Positions 1 through 13,012 of a stretch of 64,000 bases of DNA are shown in pieces. The position numbers and the translations under genes were made by a program. This DNA comes from Varroa destructor (taxonomy: Eukaryota > Arthropoda > Arachnida > Mesostigmata > Varroidae), in assembly GCF_002443255.2 (NCBI RefSeq), contig NW_019211458.1, forward strand, positions 10,624,402-10,688,401. Reading direction: 5' to 3'. The notes under the pieces are model-generated. The model was not told the DNA's origin, made no database searches, and was given only the letters and a program-made list of their open reading frames with translations. Within the stretch, counting starts at the first letter, position 1. Each line of letters begins with the position of its first letter.

Positions 1-3000
1 GTCCGTCAAATTTCGCTGTTCTTCAAATTACCAGAACTGAAGGTGTTCAGATGTCGCTGATATTAGTGGCATGTCTAGTATTATCAATGCGATGTGCTAG
101 GATCTATCCAGTTTTACTCGAAAAATCACGGCATCCAATGTAGTAACAAACACTTTGGATTGTTCCTGCGCAGCTGCTTTTACCGATGGGTGATTTGAAA
201 ACGGCGGCAAGTATCCTTACCCAACTTTTATGAGCCCATCTAGCTGCGTTAGGCATTCAAATGGGTGTTTGGCCGGCGCGACGAAACCTCGTGCGTCTCT
301 CGCCCTCCATTGAGAAAGGGTGATATGGGGTGCGGGTGAGGGTCAACGCCGGGCGGCGAGGCACCCAACGCTGGTAGCCGTAGATCGTAGCCGCCCCGAT
401 CGCCGTCTTCTCCTGCGCTTTCGTTTCGACAGAACGTGAGAGAATAATTGGGTTAAAGTTGTATTAGTCGCGATATCGGCCAGTGTCGTTCTATGGGCCA
501 TTAATATGGAACTCTAAAAAACAGTGGAGAACAGATAGTACTGCTGCAACGGCATCAGAACGCTCTGTAAAAGCTTTAGCTTTATCTGAGGGTTTTTTGG
601 CAAACTCACTCATACACTCCATACGTTTGAGAACCACAGACGATAAAAGCGACCTTTCGTACGAATCACCAATAATAGGCAATATATATATATATATTCT
701 TTTCTTTTTTGTTTACAAATATAATCGGCCCATATGACTTATCTTAAACTATGCGAACGATCCTGACAATAAACAAATGTAACAGCAGATCTTGTGAAAG
801 GTAAACAAGATTTGATCGTTTAAAGCATTTAGACCCTTTTAGATAGATGTTTAATAATTTGCGGCCGTGCATACGTGCACATACATTACTGCGTTCTCGG
901 ACAGCAGAACGTCTCGTGATAGTTGTCCACGTCCACTACAACTGTCGACTCCTGATATCGCTAGGAAATTGGAGTTGTCTGTCGGTTCTTTTGGTAACAT
1001 CATAGCGGCTGTAAGCATTCGATGGACTACGGGGACCATTTTTGATATGGGCGTGATATTGCGGGCAGTCGGCACCCAGGCATCTGGTAGCAGACAGGTA
1101 ATTGGGCGGTAGACTTGTAAGAAAGAGGTGTGAGCCAAAGAAATGTAGTGAAATGGAAAGAATACTGCCAATACAACTGTTATTGCTGTTCTTGTGGATT
1201 CGACAGTTGATCACTCAAACCTCCCAAACATTGAACAGGTAGCACATTTTCATAAATCTATTCAGTACTACCTTATTGTATACCCACGAATATAGGAACC
1301 AGGTTTCGGAATACGGGACACACGAAATACGAGAGGCTCGCGTATGCTGAACCCCCAGGTGAGGGGTATTTTTCTTATTGAAGAAAAAAAAAATAGTGTT
1401 ACCGTAGCCAGTAACCGCAAAGCCGCTCGCCGTCATTGTATGACAAAGGAAATATGCTCGTGGCCTTATTGTTGCTAGGATCATAATCATCAATCCTCAG
1501 ACATCAGTTTGCTAGTAGAGCCCTAAGTACACTTTTGACAAATTCAACTCGCAAGCACTAGTAAGCAAGAACCGGCTTTGTGCTGCAACTGTAAATAAAC
1601 AGGACCTCTCATAGTTGTATAAAACCTAAAACATTACGTCTTTTTGTTGTCTATTGTTTTCCATTGCCGTATAGGTAGATAAAAATATGCTCAGACTGTT
1701 TGTGGCGTATTATTTACATTGTATTTTTTTAGGCACGTGTCCTTGATGAATAGATGCGCTTTTGTCGGAGCGGTTCAATCGTTGAAGTCAATTGGTTGGA
1801 AACCGTGCTTCGCCATTCGCAGAACTTTCAGAAACGTTGAAATTCATTTAACAGATGTACTTCATTTTAACCACTGTGAACGTGACGCATTACAATGGAT
1901 GGGAAAACGAATTTTCAGCAATAGATCAAGATTTGTTCTGTTGCTTTCTGTTTTTTAGCGATTGAGCCTTCATTGAGATATACGAGGTACACATTTTAGA
2001 GAACAAATGAGACGGTACTGTTCGAGCGTCACTCGTCGTTTCAAAATGATTGTCTTTTGATGAAAATAGCCGCCACCAGTAACATAAGCTTATCTTTGCG
2101 CTGCTAAGTCGACAAAAAAATAAGCGCCCTTATTGCTTCCATTAGATAGTACTCATTTTTGCTGCATGTTGTACGGCCGAAATACACGATCAGGTTGATT
2201 CTCCTTCTGTTGGGTAAAGCTGACTGCCTTTTTACGAGCAAAATTGTCAGAAGCGAGGATTCATATCTTTGAGTATGTTTTTTACCACGCCGCACACGAA
2301 AAATCGTCACATATAATGGCTACGTTCGTATACGTATGGACGAAAATGACTAGGCTGCACAGAAAACTAGGTAGCTTCAATATTTTGCATAAGGTTCACA
2401 TATTTATTTGCGTGATTTAGGGAAAAACATCGTCTAACAAACGTCACTTTAAACATGCCATTCAGGCATCTTTGACAAGCTGAGATTCGGAGATGCCTTT
2501 GAAACATTTGTCTCGCAGTTTCTAAATCGTAATATACATTAAGTATAAGCAACAATCTGATTCTGATGTTTTATAAGTCAAAAGTTGGTTTCATCTCTCT
2601 GTGTGTACGGTGCGGGTAGGAGTTAATTCTGTCTAAATGTTTACCGACAAATATTCCCTGAAGGTGTAATTAACGTTACCTGGATTGCCAGTGCTGAATT
2701 CTTGTACGGTTAGACGTAACGATTCTTCTGTGCTGCCATGGTCAATTGGTCATAAATAAACGGGAGCCCACTTACCAATCAAAAGCTGCCGCGCAGAGTA
2801 TGCCACTACTACCTTTGACAGTTATTTCATGCAATATATTTTTTGTGGAATTTACATATTCCAATTACCATAGTGGAAGGCCGCCAGACAAGAGGGTCTC
2901 TTCTGACAAAAAAACAACTTATATATGCTAATAATGTATTAGTCCACATACTCACTGATTCGACGACGTACCGAGTGATGCTTGCAATGCAGCATTAAAT

Positions 3001-5090
3001 AGATAGTCATCTACTTGATCATCATAAATTAGGAAAAAAAAAAACGAAGTTTTACGGTCCGAACTATGACCCCCAATAGTCAAGTCAGCCCACACAAGCC
3101 CTAGAAGCGGCTTAAGATGTATCAACAAGAACTACGAGCGAGAAAAGTGACCGCTGTTATTTGACGTATGTCTAATCTTCCTAGCAATGTACGCATATGG
3201 CCAGCAAACTGCTAGCTAGTGTAATCGCGAATCGGGACCAATCTGTTACAAACGAGGTAAGATGATGCGCCCCCGAAGTTGTGCGTGATGCATTCGTTGA
3301 TGTTCATTGGAACCGTCAGTCACTCAGTAAGTTAGCTGTTATCTCTTGACAGACTTAATGCACTGAAGGCAAAAGAAGACATCGAGAAAAAAACATAGGA
3401 CGCTAACTGGTTAACAGTCACAGAATTTGTGGTTAGGTGCTCTGCTCGCCCTAGTTCTCTCACGTTGTCTCAATGAGACTCGACGTTGAAGACTAGTTCC
3501 TCTCAACCTCTCGACAGATAGCGAGAAGATATGCAGAAATGCGCTCGTGCGTGCACTTATGTAGTAAACAGGACTATTGTACAATGGACACCCTAAAATG
3601 TGCTGCGTTTGGTCTATGCCTTGGAGTGGTGGTGAATAAACACAGCACAGGAAACACGAGGCGGAAAGGGCCTTGATTGTATAAGAGCCGCAAAGGTAGT
3701 ACGAAGGACGGAGAAGCTACCGACGTCACTTTAGCGGGGTTCGTGAAAGCGGACGAGTTGTAGCCATTATATTGGAATAAGCTCGAAATAGGGAAACGTT
3801 TAACGAGACCAATTTGGAATTACGTTTCAAAAACGTAAGGCTATCGCAAATCCTAGTGGGGGATGTCAATTATAGCATGGATAGAGTCGACGTCCACAGA
3901 AGGAATAATAAGGAAAGCAACAAAACAAAGTCAGAACCATGTTTCAATTTGCCACAGATGGTTTGTTGTTATTCGAGACACAAAGAAAAGAGCGGAGCTG
4001 GTTACCGATCTAGCTAGTCAAAATTAAGACGAAAGATTTAATTTCTGGTACGGACAAAAGCCATTTAGTCATTGATTGTAATAAGCTATGTCTTGACGCA
4101 CAAGCACTAAGGCGAAGATTTAGTCAGACCTATCTTTCTTCAATTCCCCTTAAAATATAAGCTTCGCAGCTGTTTAAATGTGCGCAATAGTCGAATATTT
4201 CCTTAAGAACTACTAATGGACCCCATCTCCGAGCAGCAGAAAACTAACTGTACAGAACTTCACACGAAAGTTCATCAATCAGCCTGTCTAGAATAAACCT
4301 GCGAGTTTTTCTGTCAATAACAGTACAAGACAATCTCGTGGGCTATCACTAGCGATGTGAGGTGGGCGACGCAAATAAATGAACTATGGCAGAGGCGTAA
4401 AGGATTCGCTAAATCGTACTAAGCACTATTTCGTAGACTTCATATCGCGGCATAAATCTAGTTTAAGTATATGGGCGTTATAATATACCTATTAAGGAAA
4501 GTGGTTGCAGGAAGGGCACATTGGCATCTGCTGCTTTACCATAAGAATACCTCTACATCAGTGTATTGATTTCTCTTGGCAAAATGTCAGATTTCATTGT
4601 AGCAACCATTAGGTGTTTCGTCATCGTTCGTTAATAATAAAACCAAAAAATTCTCGCAAATGTATAATACCGAATAGAGGCATTCTACGGACACTGTGCA
4701 CCGCTCGTGTTTGCACTAGCTCTGCCTACCCAAGCTGCTTTTTGCTCAATAGGCCGGTTGGTCGTGTCCATGTCGCCTTGTCATGGCCTGCACCTCCAGC
4801 AAGACTTCACCGGCATCGCCGATCGCACACAGTCCGAAAGACTATGACTACGAAATCTGGAGCAGCGGATTAATGAACTTCCAAGCAACCGGTTATTCAG
4901 TAGCAAACGACAGGAACTGAGTCAAATATGCACAACTAGCTCCTGCGGTCTAGCTAGTCTCTACCGGTAATCTACACGGACTGAATTGATGTTCGGGTTC
5001 GTAACGATGACATTCTTAAAGATGGATATGGTACGTGTGCGTTTTGAAGGAGAAGCAATAGATTGAAAGTGCAAGAAGTCTTGCTGCATA
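1..5090. other. No recognised gene; GC-rich patch at 240-440
   Basis: Open frames here are short, have no recognisable content and look random. The patch at about 240-440 is CpG-dense (gccgggcggcgaggcaccca) and could be a leader exon or promoter on either strand, but no Inr, TATA or splice pair could be fixed. Confidence 0.5.
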
Positions 5091-5515
5091 TGCTTCACTC
5101 TCTGCGATGTACCGCCGCTCCTTGACACTGTTTCACTCGAACTTTGTTGAGTGATCGGGCCAAAGCACGGGGCGGACTGTTTTTTTCACTTACTCTCTGT
5201 TTTTGCCCCGCAAAGAATTTCCCTATTAGAGAGGATCCGTCCTCGTGCGTTATCTCGGCAGCGCACCATATCTCTCGGTCGCGCGAACACCACCGCGGTT
5301 CCGCTGTCCTCTTAGTACATGTCATCTTTAAGTAATAGTAGTAGACTCTTCTGTGCGAAAGCGTGCACGCGGACAGATATATGCGCTGGCGCTTGTAGGG
5401 CAGAAAGGATTTGCGGCGTTCATTGCCGAATCATCGCCCAGCGAAGTATTCTTCTATGGGGCTGCTCAGTCGACGTTGACAATGACGACTACCACCGTGT
5501 GTAGGAGTTACTTAC

Positions 5516-5576
5516 CACAGCGGAGAATGGGTAGGCAAATGAGAAGGAAAATGACGTTGAATTCGAAGACTGAGAG
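5516..5576 (-). CDS. Candidate internal exon encoding a hydrophobic segment
   Basis: On the minus strand an acceptor (gagtcaccttcag|) and a donor (GCTGTG|gtaagt) bound 61 bases. One frame reads LSVFEFNVIFLLICLPILRC, then one base of the next codon. The run from F to L is hydrophobic enough for a membrane helix or signal anchor. It lies at the edge of a GC-richer island (4.7-5.6 kb). No protein family is recognised, and no partner exons were found. Confidence 0.2.
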
Positions 5577-6615
5577 CTGAAGGTGACTCACTCGAATGTA
5601 CACCGCAAAGAACTTCGAGGTTCAATTTATTATGGAGGTTGTTACTGAATAAGTTTGTAATGGTTTGGCATATTGTCACGTCGTGCACGAAAAGCTGATG
5701 ACGGGGCGGAAGTTGAAGATTTCACAGATTCGAAAAACTTATATTAAATTAATATTAAATACTGCTCAAACTTTCAGCTTTTTAGCTATTGAAATGTTTG
5801 GTGGCAACTCGAGGCCTGTTGCGGATGCAGTAAACAAACCAGAATGAAATACTAAAATTTAATAATAAAAGCAATTACTTCACGTAAAATCGGATGTATC
5901 ACATAAAAAAAATGCTATATCAATGCTAAATCTAAGCATATTTGCTGTCTAGTCTTTTATGCTTCGTTCCGGCTGAAGATAGCGGCATTGTATACCCAAT
6001 GTATGAGTTGCAACTCGCCCTGCTCATGGACACCATATTGTTGCCTGTATAAAACGCAAACATATATAACATACGATATCATCCGCATACTTCCATTGAA
6101 TTTCGTTTTTTCGTTTCGTAGTAATAACGAAACGACACATTTGACTTTCTAAAAGACTTAAAATCAAAACAGATTCATTTCGACAAGAGAAAAACGAGGA
6201 GGAAGACAAAGCTAATAGTTTTCATATCAGAAATCTTCGTCAGCTATCAAACGATTCAGAGCTAATCGTTTGTGCTAAAAAAGACCTATTAAGGCGATAC
6301 CTTAAAAGTATTTTGATTTTCACTGAGCTCGGCTTAGTTGTTAATGTTTGGTTCCGGCACTAGTTAGAAACTAAAAAAAAAAACCGAATGGGCCCACTGT
6401 CGATTTAGCTGATCTCATATTCTTATCGAGGTAAGTCTTAAAAATAAACCATAGGCGTTTCCAGATAGGTCCTGCGCGAGGATTGAAGCAAGCAATACAC
6501 TTCAAGATATTTAGTATCAATTTTGCCGACTCGTCTGCGCAGACCTTTTACCTTTTCGTCCGTGACAAAATTGCAACGATTGCAGGGGAAACCTTTTCAG
6601 TGCTGTAGAGTGTTA

Positions 6616-6644
6616 CTTTCCCAGACTTATTATGTCTGGGAAAG
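6616..6644. repeat. 11-bp perfect hairpin
   Basis: CTTTCCCAGAC (6616-6626) and GTCTGGGAAAG (6634-6644) are perfect complements around a seven-base TTATTAT loop. No gene lies beside it, so no role can be assigned. Confidence 0.45.
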
Positions 6645-7683
6645 GGTTCATACAAGGTTCACGTACAAACGATTAACAAACGAATCGAAACGTCGGGGCT
6701 ACTTTTCATCTCGATCGTAGCCTTGCGTCAGATCTGTCACAGATTCGGCCTGTTTTTGTTAGTTCCTTTGTCGACTCCCTAATCCTGTGCTTATTATATT
6801 TCTTATCTATTCTCTCCGTTTGGCGTCAGGTCACATCTCATTGTGAGCTTTCCTATTGATATTACACTTTTAAGTAGAGGAGTCCCTTCCGGGTTTGAAA
6901 GTAAGTGGGCAGCGCCAAGTCGCGTAGAAGAAGCTTCTTTTTTTGCTGAAAGCGGGAAATAAGTATCTGGGTATATGGGAACTCTAAAGTAGACGGTTAG
7001 CAGGAAACGGGTATGCACGACACGAGAAAATTCTTCGTGTCCACATGAATTGCTCACTGTGTGACCGACTGGATGCTTTTAGACAGACGAGACGAGCATA
7101 CCTCAAACGGTCGTTTTGTTGACAGGGCGTGTCAACGAGTTCTCGCCATTTTTTTATCATGTTGACAGATTCGAGTAGTAGTCCTGCTGAATGGAGCAGG
7201 AGATCAATGCCTCAGCGAAAGCGCTACAAGCACAGTGGAAGTAGGATCGTCGCTAATCTTCTTACTTCGTTTTTAAAGGCGGAAAATTTTTCACTGTTTT
7301 AAAGATATTTGTTGCGGCGGCATTTTCGAAACTTGGGGACCCTGCTTCTAGGATCGCCGAGACAGCACAGAAAGTACTGACGTCATTACAAATTTCGTCA
7401 ACAACTCCTTCTTTCTACTAAAGAACAAAATGTGGTGGACATATGGAACAAATGAGGTGATCTAGTCGTGCAATGTCTGACGTAGCGAAACTACCAGCGG
7501 CTAGCGACCATATGCAACGTACAATTCGCTCTCGACAAACGTTAGGTTTTCTCTTAGAAAATCGAGTTCTTCGGTAAGAATTCTAAATTTCTTATTGCTT
7601 CTCAATCTCGTCATGGCATTATGTGCCAGCTCCAGACTGGGATGGCAACAGTGTTCTCATTTGTCTCGACAACATTTTGCTAC

Positions 7684-7732
<49 letters not shown>

Positions 7733-7738
7733 TATATG
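7684..7738. repeat. (TA)n microsatellite
   Basis: About 50 bases of alternating T and A, interrupted by single C and G at the ends. Confidence 0.98.
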
Positions 7739-8271
7739 CTGTACTTAAGAAGTTGTAGTTAAATAAATACGTTCCTGGAAGCGCTTGAAGATTGGTGCCG
7801 GATTGATGCTTCGGCTTTTAGTCCTATCAGATTGCGTACTTTTAAGCTGCTTTCTGGCAAGTTTATCAGAACCTCGGTTCCCCACCCCGGCGGTAGCCTA
7901 TCTGAACCATCTGTTGCATGCGAGGATTCCGTACGAAGTGCTTGCGGGTTCGAAATCTGCATTGCAAGGAAAATATTGGAAATATGTCGAACTTATTTGT
8001 AAGCCCATGTACTCTTGAGCTTCCGATTTACTGATAGGGCGTAATTTAAGAGTTACACTTTATACTCCTGTTCGGTTCTGAGTTATGGTCACTCGTCGCA
8101 GTTTTTTTTATTGATTCGATAAAGGTCCGGATGTTTTACCGTAAGATGTGACAGCCTGGTCAGCAAAACATTAGATGCAGCAAAAATTTGAACGCGGGCG
8201 TTAGGCCCATGAATGACTTTTCTGTATGCTGTACAGAGCTGGTTATGATTGTTCTGTATTATCCCTATGTC

Positions 8272-8313
8272 ATACTTTGTATATACATATATATATATAT
8301 ATACACAAAGTAT
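8272..8313. repeat. AT-repeat flanked by a 9-bp inverted repeat
   Basis: ATACTTTGT at 8272-8280 and ACAAAGTAT at 8305-8313 bracket an AT/TA run of about 22 bases, making one long potential cruciform. Confidence 0.7.
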
Positions 8314-9108
8314 ATATCACTGTCATCAGTTTTCAGCTGTTTATGGCTAACTGCATTATTTGCATGTCGAAATGTTCGAGTGGATTAGAAACCTATACAT
8401 TTATACAAACTTGAACTATACATCATATTTTAAAATGACTTCCTTAAAACGGCATAAGCATTTCTAGTTAGAGCCAACGGTAACAGGTTCAAAGACTGCC
8501 CTTCAAGTATAACATCGCTGTCGTATACCGGTGACACCAATTAACAACTTAAGGTAGGAGGACAAGGCATAAGGATCGTTACACTCAATCAAGCAAGAAG
8601 TTGTTGCCTAAACGCGGTTCAAGGATAACTGCCAGATCTTAAAACCTGTGTAACTTAGTTATTTTCTTTTCCACTAAAAGTCCTTTATTTTTTTTCAAGT
8701 TCAAAGACCTTCAAATGAATGTCGGCAGACTCGTAATCAAACGTACGTTGAAATGGTATTCTAGTCAGGACATTATATTTGGAGCTATCCTCTCATAGTC
8801 ACTCGATAAGAAAGCCCTGGAGGGAGTCAACGTCGTTAAATTCTATAAAATTCATGAATTCTGTACTGTTCCATCTCACCGAAAAATATTTCGCATGCCG
8901 CAGTTAGATATGAACTTTATTCCTTTATGTTAACATTTGTAACTTACGTATTGCAGGTACTTGGACGGCCATACCTTAAAGAATTACCTATTTCCGCTGT
9001 ATGTTCCGCTGTATTGTATTGTGTCAGTACTCATAGAGATCATCGTAACTACCAGTTGGAAAATATTCCGTTTTTAAGGTGTTCAAACAGGAGGCTGAAA
9101 CAGCCTAA

Positions 9109-9150
9109 TGTGTGTGTGTGTGTTGATATATATACATATATGTATATATA
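9109..9150. repeat. GT run followed by a 24-bp AT palindrome
   Basis: A short (GT)n tract (9109-9122) adjoins a perfect palindrome at 9127-9150 built on TATATACATATATGTATATA. Such tracts are typical microsatellite DNA. Confidence 0.85.
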
Positions 9151-9691
9151 ACGACTGACCGCACAGGGAACGAAAAGTTGTCAATGGAGGACGATAAACA
9201 ATCATGGAAACTTAACCACCAACTTAATTCATAAATGAAAAGTTTCATATGGTAAAGATTGTTTGGGTGGTATGCGTTTCTCTTTAACACGCTGCCTTTT
9301 ATCTATACATGACCATATCTGGAGGCCAAACTGATATGAATAGAAAGCATATGCACTATCATCTTGGCGTTTAAGCTGTTATAGTTTGTGCAAAAAAAAA
9401 AGACTGCCTAAATGAACCTTTTTATGAATTTCGTGTCCAGTATTCAGGCTTCAGGCTTTCAGAATTAGCACAAACTCAGCCTTGTTAGAAACTACGTACT
9501 ATCATGTACTGGGCTATAGTTAACAATCGATGCAAAAAAAAAACTGATAATCTGCCAAGTTTCCTTCTGCATGTTTTTATTCAGGAAAATCTATTGATTT
9601 AAGTTAGCCCATGATTCAATTTTTACTCGAACACAAAAGCAAATTCTAGTAGATTAATTTTTTTTTGTCAACAGTTGCCAGCCTAATTTTA

Positions 9692-9711
9692 TACTAACTA
9701 ACTAACTAACT
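9692..9711. repeat. (ACTA)n short tandem repeat
   Basis: Four to five copies of a CTAA/ACTA unit. It contains TACTAAC, but nothing suggests a branch point here. Confidence 0.9.
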
Positions 9712-10487
9712 GCAAATTGGCAAATCGGTAACTTTGTAGGAACAAACGGCCATCTCGATCTGTCCACACTTTGTATATGAGCTACATACAGCCGTGAAAT
9801 AGTGCGCTCTATCAAGAAGTAGTTACTTTTGTAAATACGCCCTGAAAGAAAGTAAAAATTTATTTGTCCATTTTGGTCCATACTGGTTGATCTCATTTAA
9901 AACATTGTGATTGGTGTTCAGATCGATTTAGGATAGCGATACACAGAGCTATCATTTACATTTCTCCAATGCCCTTCTCTCCTTCACCTCATTATTGAAG
10001 ATTCAACGGTTTAATGCATGACTAGTCTTGTACACGTTGATTGCTGATGTCATTTTGGTACGATAGACCAACTTAGTTATGCCGGCCGTAGGTGGGCGAC
10101 GGCCATTTTACGGAGCTGTTCGTGGTTTGTCAGCAAAGTCTATGTGCCGCGGCCACGACATTGTACATAAACAAAATGAACCCTATATGTGTACGTGCAC
10201 ATATAGAGGATGCATAACAGAAAGGTTCATCATTGTGTCAGCATGTTGGGGGCTACGATGGCGACATATAAATAAATTTGTGTTCATTAGTGTAAATTCG
10301 TGATGGCGTTTCGGTCCAATACGTATAGGTGCCCGCAGCCAGACCTCAGTAAGACGTCTCTATGAAAAATCGATGTTGCGTCATATATGGAGGACTTCAT
10401 TGATGTACATTTACTTAATTCTTTCCACCGAAGACAAATCTGTAGGCAAAACTTCTACCAGGGTGTCCATCGCTTGCGGTTGTGCAG

Positions 10488-10694
10488 GACTTATGGCCAC
10501 TCCAAGCTGGTTTGAAAGACTGCCTTGTAGAGAAAGCTCAAGGGGTGGCCGATCGAGCGACGGCGCAAGACCGATCCACGTCTGTGAGCGATGCCAGAAA
10601 TAAAGAGCCAGCATCTAGCGACGCAATGAGGGATGGAAGTGTTGGAGATCAGCCGAAAAAGATTTTGTCGGCGTTTGACAACGATGAGCAGTAG
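10488..10694 (+). CDS. Candidate terminal coding exon with poly(A) signal
   Basis: After the acceptor-like sequence cgcttgcggttgtgcag the frame runs 68 codons to a TAG at 10692-10694. It begins DLWPLQAGLKDCLVEKAQ and ends GDQPKKILSAFDNDEQ. The composition is rich in Asp, Glu, Lys, Ser and Ala with few hydrophobics in the second half, as in a hydrophilic C-terminal tail. AATAAA follows at 10769, giving a short plausible 3' UTR. The pyrimidine tract before the acceptor is weak. A second frame (about 10373-10603) is also open over the same bases because the region is GC-richer, so openness alone is not proof. No family is recognised. Confidence 0.3.
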   Translation, partial: DLWPLQAGLKDCLVEKAQGVADRATAQDRSTSVSDARNKEPASSDAMRDGSVGDQPKKILSAFDNDEQ

Positions 10695-10768
10695 GACGAT
10701 GAAGCAGAAGGCGAGTCAAAAAGAAAGAGCAAAACGGCGTGGTAGCGGTCCTTCGTTCCGACTAAGAG

Positions 10769-10774
10769 AATAAA
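10769..10774 (+). terminator. AATAAA poly(A) signal after the candidate terminal exon
   Basis: An exact AATAAA lies 75 bases after the TAG that closes the candidate exon at 10488-10694. Its value depends on that exon being real. Confidence 0.25.
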
Positions 10775-10799
10775 AAGGCTTGGAGTGGAATAGTGAACG

Positions 10800-12050
10800 T
10801 TGACGCTGACAAACGGCGTGCAGTCCGAGTGTCGGTCCGCACGACCGAGGCCACAACGAAGCATACGAGGCTACGCCGATACCAGCACACAACTAAGTGA
10901 CTTGAGGCAGTTTAGCGTTCACTAAGTCACAACGGCGGGAAGTAAAGCGGATAAAAGGGAGGAAATGAAAGCAATAATAGGCCCCGCTGGGCAGTGCCCT
11001 GAGCAGCCATAGCAGCTTTGAGGGTCCTGAGTAACGAACACTGGTCTTTGTCGCTGGACAAAAACGAGCAAAGAAAAAAAGTCAGCGGGTGGGCTCCGCA
11101 TGCAGTCGAGCAGAAGATGACGGTATGAAGCAGTATGCAAGAAAAAACATACTATGAAATAACGGCAGAAGGATCGAGGCTTTGAAACGAACGGGGAGAA
11201 AAGGCAAAGAGAATAGGAAACACACAATTACGAACGCTGCTCTCGTCCTGGGTTCCGAAACCTTTTTTCTTTTAATTTTATCGATAGAAAGTCTAGGAAC
11301 TAACGGCAATCAACAGCTAAGACGAAACCACTCCACTTACACACGCCTTCGTTCGGCCTTCGCTTGCGGTGCTCTCTGAGCTGGTTGTATAAAAAATATC
11401 GAAACTGAAGAAATAGGACTATATCAGGTTTGCAGCAACTAACAAGTCGACAATGCTTGCTTCTGGGTGGATTGTTTATACGTAAATAAAACTGAAAACT
11501 CATCTATACTGAAAAAATCTGTGTATAGCAAAGGTTTAACCTCGAGCACCTCTTAACAATGCGGTTGAGCGTAAAGATCTGCTCACAGAGCGTTTGTAAA
11601 CGCCTGCAGGCAGTTAAGCCTCGCGATCGCAAAGTCTACCGCTAATGAGGGCCCAGAAAAATTTCCCAAGTTGCTTACCGATTGCGTTATAGAAAGCACC
11701 TAGGTATCAGCCATGTGGCGACGGCAACGAGATAAGGTTGCGTGTGGTACGAATTTCAAGACTGGATATAATTCTTACAACAGACAATACGAGCTTGCAT
11801 GCAAATGAATTCCAAATGGACACAGTTAGTTCCTTAAATCACTTACCGAGTTGCAAAGTTGTAAATACCGATTTCTGTATTTCTAAAGATAGAGAAGACT
11901 TCGTATCCATTAGATAACACTTAGGAGACGTTTCGAAAGGAACTGTTTAAATCAGACCACTATATACTTGTATGTTCAGATAGCTATTCTGCATACAACT
12001 GAATGTATTTCCTTAAACACCGTGTCCTTAACAAGGCTTTATTCGTGTTT
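10800..12050. other. GC-richer stretch open on both strands, no gene recognised
   Basis: Open frames on the minus strand between 10922 and 11309 are Ser-, Leu- and Phe-rich and overlap each other in different frames, as expected from purine/pyrimidine strand bias rather than coding. Confidence 0.45.
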
Positions 12051-12053
12051 CAG

Positions 12054-12159
12054 TTGTCGGCCACCGTTATTTCATACGCGATTACGCATATCAAAATGGC
12101 CGTTATCAAAACACGAGTACGTGCTAATGCAGTGCGTGATAATAAGAAAGGGCACCGAG
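12054..12159 (+). CDS. Candidate exon, start-codon or internal, with strong donor
   Basis: An acceptor (attcgtgtttcag|) and a near-perfect donor (CCGAG|gtgagt) bound 106 bases. Within them an ATG at 12096 in good context (tcaaaATGG) opens MAVIKTRVRANAVRDNKK, continuing three codons to the donor and leaving one base in the next codon. The frame is also open upstream of the ATG to the acceptor (SATVISYAITHIK), so this could instead be an internal exon ending a membrane helix followed by a basic cytoplasmic loop. No family is identified. It is supported by splice signals and reading-frame quality only. Confidence 0.25.
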
Positions 12160-12994
12160 GTGAGTGTATCGCAATTCATTATCAGATATAACGACTCCAA
12201 GGAAAGTGGTGCAATGATTAATAATGTGACAGTCTGCAGGTAACCTTATCATTAGAAAATGCATACATTTTGACGTTAAACTTAAGGCGATCTTCATAAA
12301 GCAATTAACTTGATCTCTGTCTTCATTTCATCAAGCCATTAATAAGTATAGCATAATTATTGGTTTTATACAATTAGTATATATACTGTAGCAAAATGAG
12401 CCAGAATTTTTCATTGCCTGAAATTACTTTAAGATGTCCGACCTAAGGGGTTTTGACACTGGTGACAGATTATAGCCTACCCTCCCATCCGCTTGTTCTT
12501 CCACTCACCAAAATTCATGAACACAAGATCAATCGAGTCTCGTTACTAAGGCCCTTGCCTTTGAGATCCCTGAGACCTCTCAGCAAGTCCGTTCTTCCAT
12601 CCAATCTTCCGCTAGGGAGCCGGCTATGTGAAACGGGTAGAGCTATACCGATGATGGCCACAACGGTAGCAGAACCGGATGGAGTAATAGTATGGCAATG
12701 TGGCAAACTTTGCTAGACAGGCCCCACGAATAAGCCGTCATCCGTCGGATCTCGTGCCTCGCGTAGACGCATAAAATGATGCTGCCATTGAAGAAAAAGA
12801 AAAGTAAACAAGGGAGAAGTAGCTGAAGCCATAGAAGTCTTGCCAACACAGACAGAATGAAAGGCAATCTAAAGCAGAATACATAGTAGAGCCTCAGCGG
12901 GCTGACTTAAACTGAACTGAATCATGTTTGGCCTTTCTTTCCCGCCGTTGCGCCGACCCGGCGGGAGGCTAGGACGCTGGTGGTCTCTTGTTTG

Positions 12995-13012
12995 TTGGTT
13001 GGTTGGTTGGTT
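12995..13012. repeat. (GGTT)n short tandem repeat
   Basis: Four to five GGTT units lie in a GC-richer stretch. Confidence 0.9.

Larger units (their letters stand above)
5600..10480. other. No recognised gene; intron-like DNA with simple repeats
   Basis: Apart from the AT tracts and the 6616 hairpin, nothing is interpretable. A frame at 7785-8018 looks hydrophobic, but its only splice signals are weak. Confidence 0.5.

Noticed and set aside
851..1171. Overlapping open frames on both strands
   Set aside because: Equal openness on both strands, with no splice sites or family content, suggests base composition rather than coding.
6024..6209. Minus-strand frame containing KYADDIVCYI, resembling the reverse transcriptase YADD motif
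   Set aside because: No other reverse transcriptase motif precedes or follows it in any frame, and the four-residue core is expected by chance about once in a few such windows.
7936..7955. GGGTTCGAAATC, resembling a tRNA B-box
   Set aside because: The invariant final C of the B-box is missing, and no A-box lies at the right distance upstream.
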